DNA of 54,344 nt from DASSFZ01 sp035283185 (GTDB lineage Bacteria; Chloroflexota; Anaerolineae; Fen-1058): the NCBI GenBank assembly GCA_035283185.1, contig DATEUJ010000108.1:1-54344 (forward strand), written 5' to 3'. Each line of letters opens with the position of its first letter. Positions within the stretch are counted from its first letter, which is position 1. A program made the position numbers and the translations under genes. Below, piece after piece: positions 15,352-22,964 of this stretch. The notes under the pieces were generated by a model. The model was not told where the DNA came from, searched no databases, and was given only the letters and a program-made list of their open reading frames with translations.

Positions 15352-15991
15352 CCACCCTCCATCGATCGACCCTGGCCTCAAACTCCTCCAGCGCCGTCTT
15401 GAGCTTCTCCTGTTGCAGCGTCGTCGTCAGGTCGCCGCGCGTGCGCTCGAGGACGCCGCGCAGCACATCGGTGGTGCGGCGCAGGCCGCCTGTGATCGCA
15501 TCCGGGAAATCCATCGTCACCAGCTCGTCGTAAATCTCGTTCATCGCGGTCAGCAGCCTCTCGGCTTCCGCCGTGCGATCCTGGCGAATCACGTCGAGCG
15601 CGTGACGGCGCAGCTCGCTGGCCGCTTCGGCAAGCCCGTTCAAATAGGCGGCCGCCTCGACGCCCACCTCCTGCGGCGTCGGCAGCGACTGGCCGCGCAC
15701 GATCGCGAACAGCGCCGCCGCTTCGACCACTTCCTTGAGCGCGTCCTGCGTGTAACCGGTGTGGTACAGGTCGGGATGGTCGGCAATCGCCGCCTTCATG
15801 TGAGCGGCTGAGGCGCGCGCTTCGTCGAGCAGTCGCTCGGCCTCGTCAAACTCCTTGCGATGCGTCGCTCGGATCGACAAGGCGCACAGCCGGATCAGCT
15901 CGCGCGAGCGGGCGAGCGTCGCGTCCCGCGCGGCGTTCTTCGCATTCAGCGTCGCGCGGATGCTTTCGATAATCGGATCCAGATTGTCCAC
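15323..15991 (-). CDS. Translin-like protein
   Basis: The 222-residue all-helical protein looks like a translin homologue: the first helices contain RATHRKEFDEAERLLDEAR, then YTQDALKEVVEAAALFAIV, AAYLNGLAEAASELRRHALD and the family's closing TGGLRRTTDVLRGVLERTRGD. Eukaryotic translin forms octamers that bind and cut RNA and single-stranded DNA; bacterial and archaeal versions are little studied and often mislabelled as haloacid dehalogenases. GTG at 15991 was chosen because AGGAAGGTGA lies just before it. It lies 22 bp after the DUF3467 gene and overlaps the Cas4-like N part. Confidence 0.8.
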   Translation of the reverse strand: MDNLDPIIESIRATLNAKNAARDATLARSRELIRLCALSIRATHRKEFDEAERLLDEARASAAHMKAAIADHPDLYHTGYTQDALKEVVEAAALFAIVRGQSLPTPQEVGVEAAAYLNGLAEAASELRRHALDVIRQDRTAEAERLLTAMNEIYDELVTMDFPDAITGGLRRTTDVLRGVLERTRGDLTTTLQQEKLKTALEEFEARVDRWRVGDEPHYPRQ

Positions 15992-16013
15992 GCTCACCTT
16001 CCTGATTCGCTCA

Positions 16014-16334
16014 TTATTCCGGCGGCCGGGCTTGACGGAAGAACTGCTGCGCCAAATTGGTTCCGCCCGCCGGAACTTTGATTTCGCCGAACTGCGCTTC
16101 GTACTTACGCAGGCTGTCGGCCAGCGCGTTGTGCAGAAGCTTGGCATGCAGCGGCGTCATCAAGATGCGCGCATGCACTTTGGACTTCGGCGTATTCGGC
16201 AGGATTCGAGCGAAGTCGACGATGACCTCGGACGGCGAGTAGGTAATCATCGCGAAATTGGAGTAGACCGGATCGAGATCGGCCGGCACCTCGATGTTGA
16301 TCTGCATCGGCTGGCCGGGCTGCGGCTGCGTCAT
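16014..16334 (-). CDS. DUF3467 family protein
   Basis: The 106-residue protein begins MTQPQPGQPMQINIEVPADL and carries VYSNFAMITYSPSEVIVDFARILPN and HARILMTPLHAKLLHNALADSL, which fit the DUF3467 pattern. The family has no defined role. The ATG at 16334 was preferred over an upstream ATG at 16385 because the extra residues lack family character. It is the first gene of the translin-Cas4-nadK-recN run. No clear promoter hexamers were found before it. Confidence 0.8.
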   Translation of the reverse strand: MTQPQPGQPMQINIEVPADLDPVYSNFAMITYSPSEVIVDFARILPNTPKSKVHARILMTPLHAKLLHNALADSLRKYEAQFGEIKVPAGGTNLAQQFFRQARPPE

Positions 16335-16428
16335 GGCGTACCTCCACCTCAAACACAACCAGCCGTCGCCCCCTGCGGGTGGCAAAGACGGCTGATACGA
16401 TTCGCTGGCATGTTGTCGGCGAGAGCGG

Positions 16429-16530
16429 CTTAGAGCCTATCCGAAATCCGTAGGGCGGCACGCTGCGCGCCATGCCGCTGGCTGGCGCATGGGGATGCGC
16501 CAGCTACGGGATTTTCGGATAGGTTCTTAG
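16429..16530. repeat. Palindromic element with a GGCGCATGGGGATGCGCC core
   Basis: The outer arms (CTTAGAGCCTATCCGAAA at the left; its complement ending GGATAGGTTCTTAG at the right) are imperfect inverted repeats of about 25 bp. The core GCTGGCGCAT-GGGG-ATGCGCCAGC is a perfect 10-bp hairpin. The element lies between the DUF3467 start and the ssb stop codon, whose TTA is part of it. A related core occurs at 22774-22853. Confidence 0.8.
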
Positions 16531-16946
16531 AAAGGAATTTCCTCTTCGCTGCCGGCAGGCGCCTCGTCGACGCTTTCCGTCGAGGGAGCCGCGCCCTCGC
16601 CTCGGGCGCTCAGGAATCGAACGGTGTTGGCGACCACCTCGAAAGATGCACCGGTCGTCCCGTCCTGGCGCGTCCACATGCGTGGGCCGCCCGTCTGCAG
16701 ATCGGGGTTCATGCGTCCCTCTACCAGGCAGGCGCTGCCTTTCTTAAGGTACTGCGCGCAGGCTTCGGCCTGTTTGCCGAATACACTCACCCGAAACCAT
16801 GCGGTTTCCTTGACCTGCTGTCCATCGCTGCCGGTATACTTACGGCTTGTCGCCATGTTGAAGTTGGTAACCGGGGCACCGCTGGGAGTATAGCGCATCT
16901 CAGGGTCGCGTCCCAAGTTGCCGACGATCAGAATGTGATGATACAT
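16527..16946 (-). CDS. ssb: Single-stranded DNA-binding protein
   Basis: The 139-residue protein has an OB fold starting MYHHILIVGNLGRDPEMRYT, with VTNFNMATSRKY, TAWFRVSVFGKQAE and GSACLVEGRM. A short linker leads to the acidic tip EEEIPF that recruits replication and repair proteins. It coats single-stranded DNA in replication and repair. The ATG at 16946 follows GAGGTCACAC; the longer frame (from 16982) is not family-like. Its promoter lies upstream, back to back with the AAA+ gene. The stop codon lies in a palindromic element. Confidence 0.95.
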   Translation of the reverse strand: MYHHILIVGNLGRDPEMRYTPSGAPVTNFNMATSRKYTGSDGQQVKETAWFRVSVFGKQAEACAQYLKKGSACLVEGRMNPDLQTGGPRMWTRQDGTTGASFEVVANTVRFLSARGEGAAPSTESVDEAPAGSEEEIPF

Positions 16947-17003
16947 GTGTGACCTCCTCTTAGGTAGGGTATGGACGCCCACGAACAGAACATTTGTACC
17001 GAT

Positions 17004-17032
17004 AGTTTACCGCAAGTTAAATGCGTTGTCAA
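17004..17032 (-). promoter_or_regulatory. Promoter of ssb
   Basis: On the minus strand, TTGACA (17032-17027) and TAAACT (17009-17004) are separated by exactly 17 bp, a good housekeeping-type promoter about 58 bp upstream of the ssb start. It is divergent from the TATAAT at 17069-17074 that faces the AAA+ gene. Confidence 0.75.
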
Positions 17033-17068
17033 CGAGTTCGTAACGGTCAAATGCCCCCTACCTTATGG

Positions 17069-17074
17069 TATAAT
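17069..17074 (+). promoter_or_regulatory. -10 box of the AAA+ ATPase gene
   Basis: TATAAT is preceded by TATGG, about 94 bp upstream of the proposed TTG start. The -35 region (GTCAAA) is weak. The leader between 17081 and 17167 shows no structure I recognise. Confidence 0.5.
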
Positions 17075-17167
17075 CGCAACAGTCTTCGCAAGAACCGCAT
17101 TCACCAGGGCCATGCCACCGCCGATTATGTCGTTTCACCCCGGCCAACCCGAAGCGAGGTAAACGAA

Positions 17168-18478
17168 TTGAAAGCGCAGCCCCAACCCGCCCCCGCCCCA
17201 ACCGTCACGCCGCTGTCGTACGAGCCTCCCATGCCCCGATCGATCGCTGAGTCCGGCCTCAACATAGGCTTCCTCTCCGATCTCGTCCTGAAGGTCTTGT
17301 ACTTCGAAGGATATCTCTCAGGCTCGCAGATCGCCGAGCGGATTCGCTTGCCGTTCGGCGGGATCGTCGACCAGGTCCTGGAGTTTCTGAAACGCGAGCA
17401 ATTGACGGAAGTGAAAGGTCAGGGCGGATTCGGGGAGCAAGCCTATCAGTACGCCATCACACTGAAGGGACGCGAGAAGGCCCACGAAGCGCTCGACCGC
17501 AGCCACTACGTGGGAGCAGCGCCGGTCACGCTCGACGCCTACCAGAAGGCCATGCACCGCCAGTCGTTGAAGGACTTCACGGTTCACCAGCGCGCGATGC
17601 GCCAGGGTCTGGCCCACCTGGTGATCAACGAGCGCACCTTCGGCCAGATCGGCCCGGCGGTCAATTCCGCCCGGTCGATCTTTCTGTACGGCCCGCCCGG
17701 CAACGGCAAGACGGCGATTGCCGAATCAGTCGGCCGCCTGATCCTCGCGGAGAACATCTACGTGCCCCATGCCGTCGAGGTCGATGGACAGGTCATCAAA
17801 GTCTTCGACAGCGTTAACCACCAGCGCGCCGGCGAAGGCAACGGGCAGTCGCGCGGCCGCAGCATTGACCCGCGCTGGGCGCACATTCGCCGTCCGGTCA
17901 TCATCACCGGCGGCGAGCTGACGCTGGAGACACTCGACCTGGTATGGGACGAGGTCAACAAGTATTACGAGGCGCCGTTCCAGATGAAGGCCAACGGCGG
18001 CTTGTTCCTGATCGACGACTTCGGCCGCCAGCAAGTGCGCCCGCGCGACCTGCTCAACCGCTGGATCCTGCCGCTGGAAAAGCGCGTCGACTACCTGACG
18101 CTGCACACCGGCCGCAAGATCGAGATTCCGTTCGACGTGCTGATCGTGTTCTCGACCAACCTGGCGCCAAAGGACCTGGTCGACGAGGCGTTCCTGCGCC
18201 GCATCCGTCACAAGATCGAGATCGGCGATCCCTCGTTCGAAGAATACCGCGAAATTTTCAAGCGCGTCTGCCAGCACAAGAGTGTGCCGTACGACGATCG
18301 CGCGCTGGCATACCTGCTGCAGGAGTGGTACATCAAGCCGCGCCGCAAGATGCGCGCCGTCCACCCTCGCGACCTGATCGATCAACTGGTCGACATCGCG
18401 CGCTACATGAACGCGCAGCCCGTGTTGAGCAAGGACCTGATCGACCGTGCCTGCGAGGCGTATTTTGTCGAAATCTAG
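17168..18478 (+). CDS. AAA+ ATPase with winged-helix-like N-terminal domain
   Basis: The 436-residue cytosolic ATPase has a proline-rich N-terminus, then a winged-helix-like region (LVLKVLYFEGYLSGSQIAERIRLPFGGIVDQVLEFL) and the AAA+ core: Walker A GPPGNGKT, a long VDGQVIKVFDSVNHQ strand, Walker B-type LFLIDDFGRQ, a sensor-like VLIVFSTNLAP and the arginine-rich FLRRIRHKIEIG. The C-terminal domain is helical. It resembles stand-alone ATPases common in Chloroflexota and cyanobacteria without known role. The TTG at 17168 was chosen for its GAGGT ribosome site 8 nt upstream; the next ATG (17231) is also possible. Confidence 0.75.
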   Translation: MKAQPQPAPAPTVTPLSYEPPMPRSIAESGLNIGFLSDLVLKVLYFEGYLSGSQIAERIRLPFGGIVDQVLEFLKREQLTEVKGQGGFGEQAYQYAITLKGREKAHEALDRSHYVGAAPVTLDAYQKAMHRQSLKDFTVHQRAMRQGLAHLVINERTFGQIGPAVNSARSIFLYGPPGNGKTAIAESVGRLILAENIYVPHAVEVDGQVIKVFDSVNHQRAGEGNGQSRGRSIDPRWAHIRRPVIITGGELTLETLDLVWDEVNKYYEAPFQMKANGGLFLIDDFGRQQVRPRDLLNRWILPLEKRVDYLTLHTGRKIEIPFDVLIVFSTNLAPKDLVDEAFLRRIRHKIEIGDPSFEEYREIFKRVCQHKSVPYDDRALAYLLQEWYIKPRRKMRAVHPRDLIDQLVDIARYMNAQPVLSKDLIDRACEAYFVEI

Positions 18479-18521
18479 CCGGAAATGCCCATGCTTGCGA
18501 AGGCGCACAGACGCGACTCAT

Positions 18522-18551
18522 CTTCGTGTCGCCGTGCCTTCGTGGTTCATG
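18522..18551. repeat. TTCGTG-family repeat fragment
   Basis: CTTCGTGTCGCCGTGCCTTC, followed by GTGG, lies between the AAA+ gene and the GDPD start. It matches the unit of the facing repeats at 5131-5258 and 40262-40290. It is a single arm with no partner nearby. Confidence 0.65.
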
Positions 18552-18558
18552 CTGCGCG

Positions 18559-19395
18559 ATGAATGCGTTTCTGGCCGAAAGAGATCGTCCTCTCAATCTC
18601 GCCCACCGGGGCGCGTCGGCCTACGCGCCGGAAAACACACTCGCCGCGTTTCGGCTCGCCGCCGAGATGGGCGTCGACGGCCTCGAGATCGACGCCAAGC
18701 TCAGCCGCGACGGCGCGATCGTCATCATGCACGACGCGACCGTCGACCGGACGACGAACGGGTCGGGACGTGTGTCCGATCTCACGCTCGGCCAGCTCAA
18801 GTCTCTTGACGCCGGGTCGAAGTTCTGTTCGAAATTCGCCGGCGAGCGTGTCCCAATCCTCGATGAGGTCATAGATGCCGTCGGCGATCGCCTAATCGTC
18901 AACATCGAGCTGACGAACTACACCAGCCGCCGCGACGGATTGGAAGAGCGGGTCGTGGAATTCGTCAATCGCAACGGCCTCGTCCATCGTGTACTGATTT
19001 CTTCGTTCAGCCCCTTGTCGCTCCGCCAGGTGAAGCGCGCCGCGCCGCACCTGGTGTGTGGGCTGCTCTACCCGGCCGGAGGCGCCGTCTTCTTGCGCCG
19101 CGCCTGGCTCGCGCGCATCGTCCCCGGCCTCGAAGCGCGGCATCCGCACTTCTCACTGGTCGATGCGGCATCCGTTCGGAGATTTCACAGGCGCGGGCAG
19201 AAAGTCCATACGTGGACGGTGAACGAAGAAGCCGACATGCGCAGGGTGATCGCCGCGGGCGTCGACGCGATCATGACCGACAAGCCGCATGTCCTGCAGC
19301 GGATAGTCAACCCCCGCGCTTCGCGCGACCCCCGACCCTTCGGGTCGAGGGCAGGTGGCGAGCGGATAAGCGGATGCGGGCGCTTCGGGTCATAA
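18559..19395 (+). CDS. Glycerophosphodiester phosphodiesterase
   Basis: The 278-residue GDPD-type TIM barrel has the paired His motif LNLAHRGASAYAPENTLAAFR (HR-x-PENT), EIDAKLSRDGAIVIMHDATVDRTTNG (E-x-D and HD), and the closing WTVNEEADMRRVIAAGVDAIMTDKP. It hydrolyses glycerophosphodiesters to glycerol-3-phosphate and an alcohol. The final 30 residues (ASRDPRPFGSRAGGERISGC) look repeat-derived. ATG at 18559 lacks a strong ribosome site. No signal peptide, so probably cytosolic. Confidence 0.9.
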   Translation: MNAFLAERDRPLNLAHRGASAYAPENTLAAFRLAAEMGVDGLEIDAKLSRDGAIVIMHDATVDRTTNGSGRVSDLTLGQLKSLDAGSKFCSKFAGERVPILDEVIDAVGDRLIVNIELTNYTSRRDGLEERVVEFVNRNGLVHRVLISSFSPLSLRQVKRAAPHLVCGLLYPAGGAVFLRRAWLARIVPGLEARHPHFSLVDAASVRRFHRRGQKVHTWTVNEEADMRRVIAAGVDAIMTDKPHVLQRIVNPRASRDPRPFGSRAGGERISGCGRFGS

Positions 19396-19533
19396 CAGGC
19401 GCCTGGACTTTGGCAAGCGCCACATCTTGGGTTGGAGTCGAGGCCGGTGTTGACCGCCCGAGGTGTCCGGCTAAAGCCTCGAGTCCGGCGATTTGCCAAA
19501 CTCCAGCAGGCGACTGCACGCCGGATTGCGCGA

Positions 19534-19622
19534 CAGGCGATAAGCGATACGCGATAGGCGATACGCGATAGGCGATACGCGATAGGCGATACGCGATAGG
19601 CGATACGCGATAGGCGATAAGC
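19534..19622. repeat. Tandem array of a 14-bp unit GCGATAGGCGATAC
   Basis: About six copies of a unit alternating GCGATACGCGATAG are packed head to tail with few mismatches, ending just before the YdjC-family start. The unit reads as CGATA direct repeats of 7 bp. It is not CRISPR: there are no spacers. It occupies the only sizeable gap between GDPD and the deacetylase gene. Confidence 0.9.
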
Positions 19623-19634
19623 AAGAGGCACAAC

Positions 19635-20489
19635 ATGACCAAGAAACTCATCGTCAACGCAGACGACTTTGGCCGGACGCACCGTGTCAGCGAAGGCATC
19701 TTGAAGGCGCACCGCGACGGCATCGTCACCAGCGCGACGGCGATGATGAACATACCCGGCGCGGCGCACGACCTCCACCGCGCGCTGGCCGAAGCGCCCA
19801 ACCTCGGGCTGGGCGTGCACCTCGTGTTCACGCTGGGGCGGCCTCTGCTGCCTCCAGAATGGGCGTCGACGCTCATCGACGAGCATGGCCGCTTTCTCGC
19901 GCAGGAGTCCATACTCGAGGAGCCAGAGCGCCTCGATCCCGACGAGCTGCTGTCCGAATTCAAAGCCCAGGTCAGCGCGTTCGAGCACAGCGTCGGCCGC
20001 CGGCCGGACCACGTCGACTGTCACCACTTCGCGCACGTCCACCCGCATCTGTTCGCCGTGTATCACAACCTGGCGTTAGAGCTGAGCCTGCCCATGCGCA
20101 TCCCTTTCCCTCGCGCCGAAGCCGGCCTGGCCGACCCGGCGCTCATGCCCGGCATGGCCTCGGCGATCCCAGAGGCGACGGTGAAAGCCGTCGCGCAGGC
20201 CAACTGGGCGCGTCTGGCAGAGAGGCCCGTGCGCGCGCCGGATCACTTCATCGCTGGCTTCTACGGCGATCACGTATCGGTCGAGTATCTGCTGAGCCTG
20301 CTCGACCGGCTGCCGGATGGGATCAGGGAGCTGATGACTCACCCCGGCTACAGCGACGAAACGCTCGCCGCCGAATCTGCTTACAGCGCCAAGCGCGAAG
20401 ACGAAATCGCCGTGCTGACCGATCCGCGCGTGCGGCAGCGCATCGCCGATCTCGGCATCGAGCTAACGACGTATGCATCTATTGCGTAA
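19635..20489 (+). CDS. ChbG/HpnK (YdjC) family carbohydrate deacetylase
   Basis: The 284-residue enzyme begins MTKKLIVNADDFGRTHRVSEG, the family's ADDFG motif. GLGVHLVFTLGRPLLP, then DHVDCHHFAHVHPHLF, supply the metal and catalytic His residues, and ELMTHPGYSDET closes the site. Family members remove acetyl from chitooligosaccharides (ChbG) or from hopanoid-linked sugars (HpnK). The substrate here is unknown. It is followed 6 bp later by the methyltransferase. Confidence 0.88.
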   Translation: MTKKLIVNADDFGRTHRVSEGILKAHRDGIVTSATAMMNIPGAAHDLHRALAEAPNLGLGVHLVFTLGRPLLPPEWASTLIDEHGRFLAQESILEEPERLDPDELLSEFKAQVSAFEHSVGRRPDHVDCHHFAHVHPHLFAVYHNLALELSLPMRIPFPRAEAGLADPALMPGMASAIPEATVKAVAQANWARLAERPVRAPDHFIAGFYGDHVSVEYLLSLLDRLPDGIRELMTHPGYSDETLAAESAYSAKREDEIAVLTDPRVRQRIADLGIELTTYASIA

Positions 20490-20495
20490 AACGTA

Positions 20496-21170
20496 ATGCG
20501 TAATCAGGCGTGGAAGCGTCTCCTGCGCTTCGGCTTTCGTCTGCTTTACAACGAACTCGCTTTCACGTACGATTTCGTCGCCGGGTGCGTGTCGCTCGGC
20601 AACTGGAAGGCTTGGGGCCGCACGTCGATCAGGCATCTGTGCGGCAGGCGGATACTGGAGCTGGCGCACGGCCCTGGCCATCTGTTGGCCGCCTTGAAGC
20701 AGGCGGGCTACGAGCCGGTCGGCATCGACCTGTCGCCGCGCATGAGCCGGCAGGCCGCGCGCCGGCTGCGCCGCGCAGGCATCGACGCGCCGCTCGTGCG
20801 CTGCCGCGCAGAGGCGCTGCCGTTCCGATCGGGCGCCTTCGACGCGGCCGTGGCAACCTTTCCGACGAATTTCATTCTCGATCCACGCACGCTGCGCGAC
20901 ATAGCGCGGGTGACCGATCGAGCGGGCCGGCTGGTCATTGTCGCCGCCGCCAGCCTGGGTGGGCGCGGGCTGCTGTCGAAGTCGATCGAAGCTTTGTATG
21001 AGGTCACCGGCCAGAGCGAGCCGATGCCGCACGGCGACGAATCGGCCTTCGAGCAGGCGGGTTGGATCGTGCGCACCGACCACGCAGAGGTTGGCAGCAC
21101 CAACGTCCTTCTGGTCATAGGCGACAAAGTTGACCGGCGCTTTGAAAGTGCCGGTCAACTGGCGGAATAG
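20496..21170 (+). CDS. Class I SAM-dependent methyltransferase
   Basis: The 224-residue protein has motif I LELAHGPGHLLAALKQ, EPVGIDLSPRMSRQAARRL (acidic loop), CRAEALPFRSGAFDAAVATF and a proline-poor C-terminal half. An N-terminal hydrophobic helix (LLYNELAFTYDFVAGCVSLG) is common in lipid or quinone-like methyltransferases, but the substrate is not clear. The C-terminal residues VDRRFESAGQLAE are encoded by a palindromic element (21129-21159) inserted at the 3' end. Confidence 0.8.
   Translation: MRNQAWKRLLRFGFRLLYNELAFTYDFVAGCVSLGNWKAWGRTSIRHLCGRRILELAHGPGHLLAALKQAGYEPVGIDLSPRMSRQAARRLRRAGIDAPLVRCRAEALPFRSGAFDAAVATFPTNFILDPRTLRDIARVTDRAGRLVIVAAASLGGRGLLSKSIEALYEVTGQSEPMPHGDESAFEQAGWIVRTDHAEVGSTNVLLVIGDKVDRRFESAGQLAE
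21129..21159. repeat. Inverted repeat inside the methyltransferase 3' end
   Basis: GTTGACCGGCGCTTT and AAAGTGCCGGTCAAC face each other with one base between, and a single mismatch in the stem. The core CCGGCACTT motif recurs inside the GT4 gene at 40933-40965. It replaces or extends the natural end of the methyltransferase. Confidence 0.8.
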
Positions 21171-21182
21171 GTGGGCAGCCTC

Positions 21183-22742
21183 ATGTCCAATACGACCCTG
21201 GCCATCGACGGCGCATCGCTCACAATTGAAAACGTCGTGAAAGTTGCGCGAGACGCGCAACCGGTCGCGCTGAGCGACGAGGCCCGCTCACGCGTCGCGC
21301 AGTCGCGCGCCTGGGTCGATCGCGTCGTGGCCGAAGGATCGCCGACGGTATACGGCGTCAACACCGGCTTCGGCGTATTTGCCAGCCGCCAGGTCGCGCG
21401 CGAAGACACGGAACGCCTGTCACGCAACCTGATCCTCAGCCACGCCGTGGGCGTCGGCGATCCGCTGCCCGAAGACGTCGTCCGCGCCGCGATGCTGATC
21501 CGCGCCAACACACTGGCCATCGGCCATTCGGGCGTGCGGCCGGAGATCATCGATACGCTGGTCGCGATGCTCAACAGGCGGGTCACGCCGGTCGTGCCGG
21601 AGAAGGGATCGCTCGGCGCGAGCGGCGATCTGGCGCTGCTGTCGCACATGGCGCTCGTGCTGACGACCGACGCCGCTGACCGCGACGAGGACAGCGGCGA
21701 AGCCTTTTTTGAGGGGCGCCGCATGACGGGCAAAGCGGCGATGCGGCGCGCCGGCATCCCGCGCTTGATCCTGGGCGCGAAGGAAGGACTCGCGCTCAAC
21801 AATGGCGCGACGTTCAGCGCCGCCCTGGCCGCACTCGCCGTCCACGACGCCGGGGGCTTGCTGGATAACGCGCTCGTCGCCGCGGCGATGTCGTTCGAGG
21901 CGCTGCGCGGCGTGTCGCGCGCGCTCGACGAACGGCTGCACCGGGTGCGCCGGCAGTCCGGGCAGATCGAGATCGCCGCGCGCCTGCGCGAACTGATCGC
22001 GGGCAGCACGCTCGTCGATTCGACCGGCCGCGTCCAAGATGCCTACTCGCTGCGCGCCATCCCGCAGGTGCTCGGTCCCATCAAAGAGACCCTCGGCTTC
22101 GTGCGCGGCATCGTCGAGCGCGAAATCAACGCGGCGACCGACAACCCCCTGATCTTCCTCGACCTGCCGTCGGACGACAAGGCGCTGTCCGGCGCGAACT
22201 TCCACGGCGAGCCGATCGCGCTGGCGATGGATTATCTCAAGATCGCCGTATCCGAGGTGGCCAGCATGAGCGAGCGCCGCCTGTTCCGCCTAACCGACGA
22301 AAAGCTGAGCGACGGCCTGCCCGCCATGCTCGTCGAGCACGGCGGCCTGAACAGCGGCTTTATGATGGCGCAGTACACGGCGGCCGCGCTCGTGTCCGAC
22401 AACAAGACGCTGGCGCATCCCGACGCGGTGGACTCGATTCCGACCTCAGCCAGTCAAGAGGATTTCAACCCGATGGCGATGAACGCGGCCCGCCGCTGCG
22501 CAGAGATCATCGATAACGCGCAGCACGTGATCGCTCTGGAGATGCTGGCGGCAGCGCAGGCGCTCGACCTGCGGATGCGGGCCGATCCGAATGCGCGACT
22601 TGGCCGAGGAACGCGGGCGGCCTGGGAAAGGATTCGGCGCGAGGTGAGTTTCCTCGAGAAGGATCGGCTATTGGCGCCCGAAGTGCGGGAGGTGATGGGG
22701 ATGGTGAAACGTGGACAGATTTTGCAGGGAACTGGCATTTGA
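21183..22742 (+). CDS. hutH: Histidine ammonia-lyase
   Basis: The protein is about 519 residues long. The MIO prosthetic group triad Ala-Ser-Gly lies in GSLGASGDLALLSHM, preceded by VYGVNTGFGVFASRQVA. TDNPLIF and QEDFNPM are further HAL signatures. It converts histidine to urocanate and ammonia. The ATG at 21183 is preferred over a GTG at 21171 that overlaps the preceding TAG. No other hut gene is present, so histidine degradation would need genes elsewhere; a related aminomutase role cannot be excluded. Confidence 0.9.
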   Translation: MSNTTLAIDGASLTIENVVKVARDAQPVALSDEARSRVAQSRAWVDRVVAEGSPTVYGVNTGFGVFASRQVAREDTERLSRNLILSHAVGVGDPLPEDVVRAAMLIRANTLAIGHSGVRPEIIDTLVAMLNRRVTPVVPEKGSLGASGDLALLSHMALVLTTDAADRDEDSGEAFFEGRRMTGKAAMRRAGIPRLILGAKEGLALNNGATFSAALAALAVHDAGGLLDNALVAAAMSFEALRGVSRALDERLHRVRRQSGQIEIAARLRELIAGSTLVDSTGRVQDAYSLRAIPQVLGPIKETLGFVRGIVEREINAATDNPLIFLDLPSDDKALSGANFHGEPIALAMDYLKIAVSEVASMSERRLFRLTDEKLSDGLPAMLVEHGGLNSGFMMAQYTAAALVSDNKTLAHPDAVDSIPTSASQEDFNPMAMNAARRCAEIIDNAQHVIALEMLAAAQALDLRMRADPNARLGRGTRAAWERIRREVSFLEKDRLLAPEVREVMGMVKRGQILQGTGI

Positions 22743-22773
22743 CATTCGGCTCGCTGCGTTTATACTTGCTTGT

Positions 22774-22853
22774 GGTTGACGCATGGGGATGCGCCAACCA
22801 CGGGATTTAAGACAGTCAACCACGGGGTTTTAAGACAGTCTCTTAGCGAGTAA
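22774..22853. repeat. GCGCATGGGGATGCGCC hairpin followed by a duplicated CCACGGG tail
   Basis: A hairpin TGGTTGACGCAT-GGGG-ATGCGCCAACCA (one mismatch) is followed by two near copies of CCACGGGATTTAAGACAGTC and ends CTCTTAG. The core and the ACGGGATTTT...TTAG tail match the element after ssb at 16429-16530. It lies downstream of hutH. Confidence 0.75.
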
Positions 22854-22964
22854 CCACGCAGTGGCCGAAATGCCTGGGGCCAGCGTCTCAACGCGAGGGG
22901 CTTCGGCAGACACTGCTGTCGTAGCATCGACGCATCGCAGCCACTTTAGCCAGGGGAGGCTACC

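Noticed and set aside
19534..19622. Possible CRISPR array
   Set aside because: Units are contiguous with no spacers; it is a simple tandem repeat.
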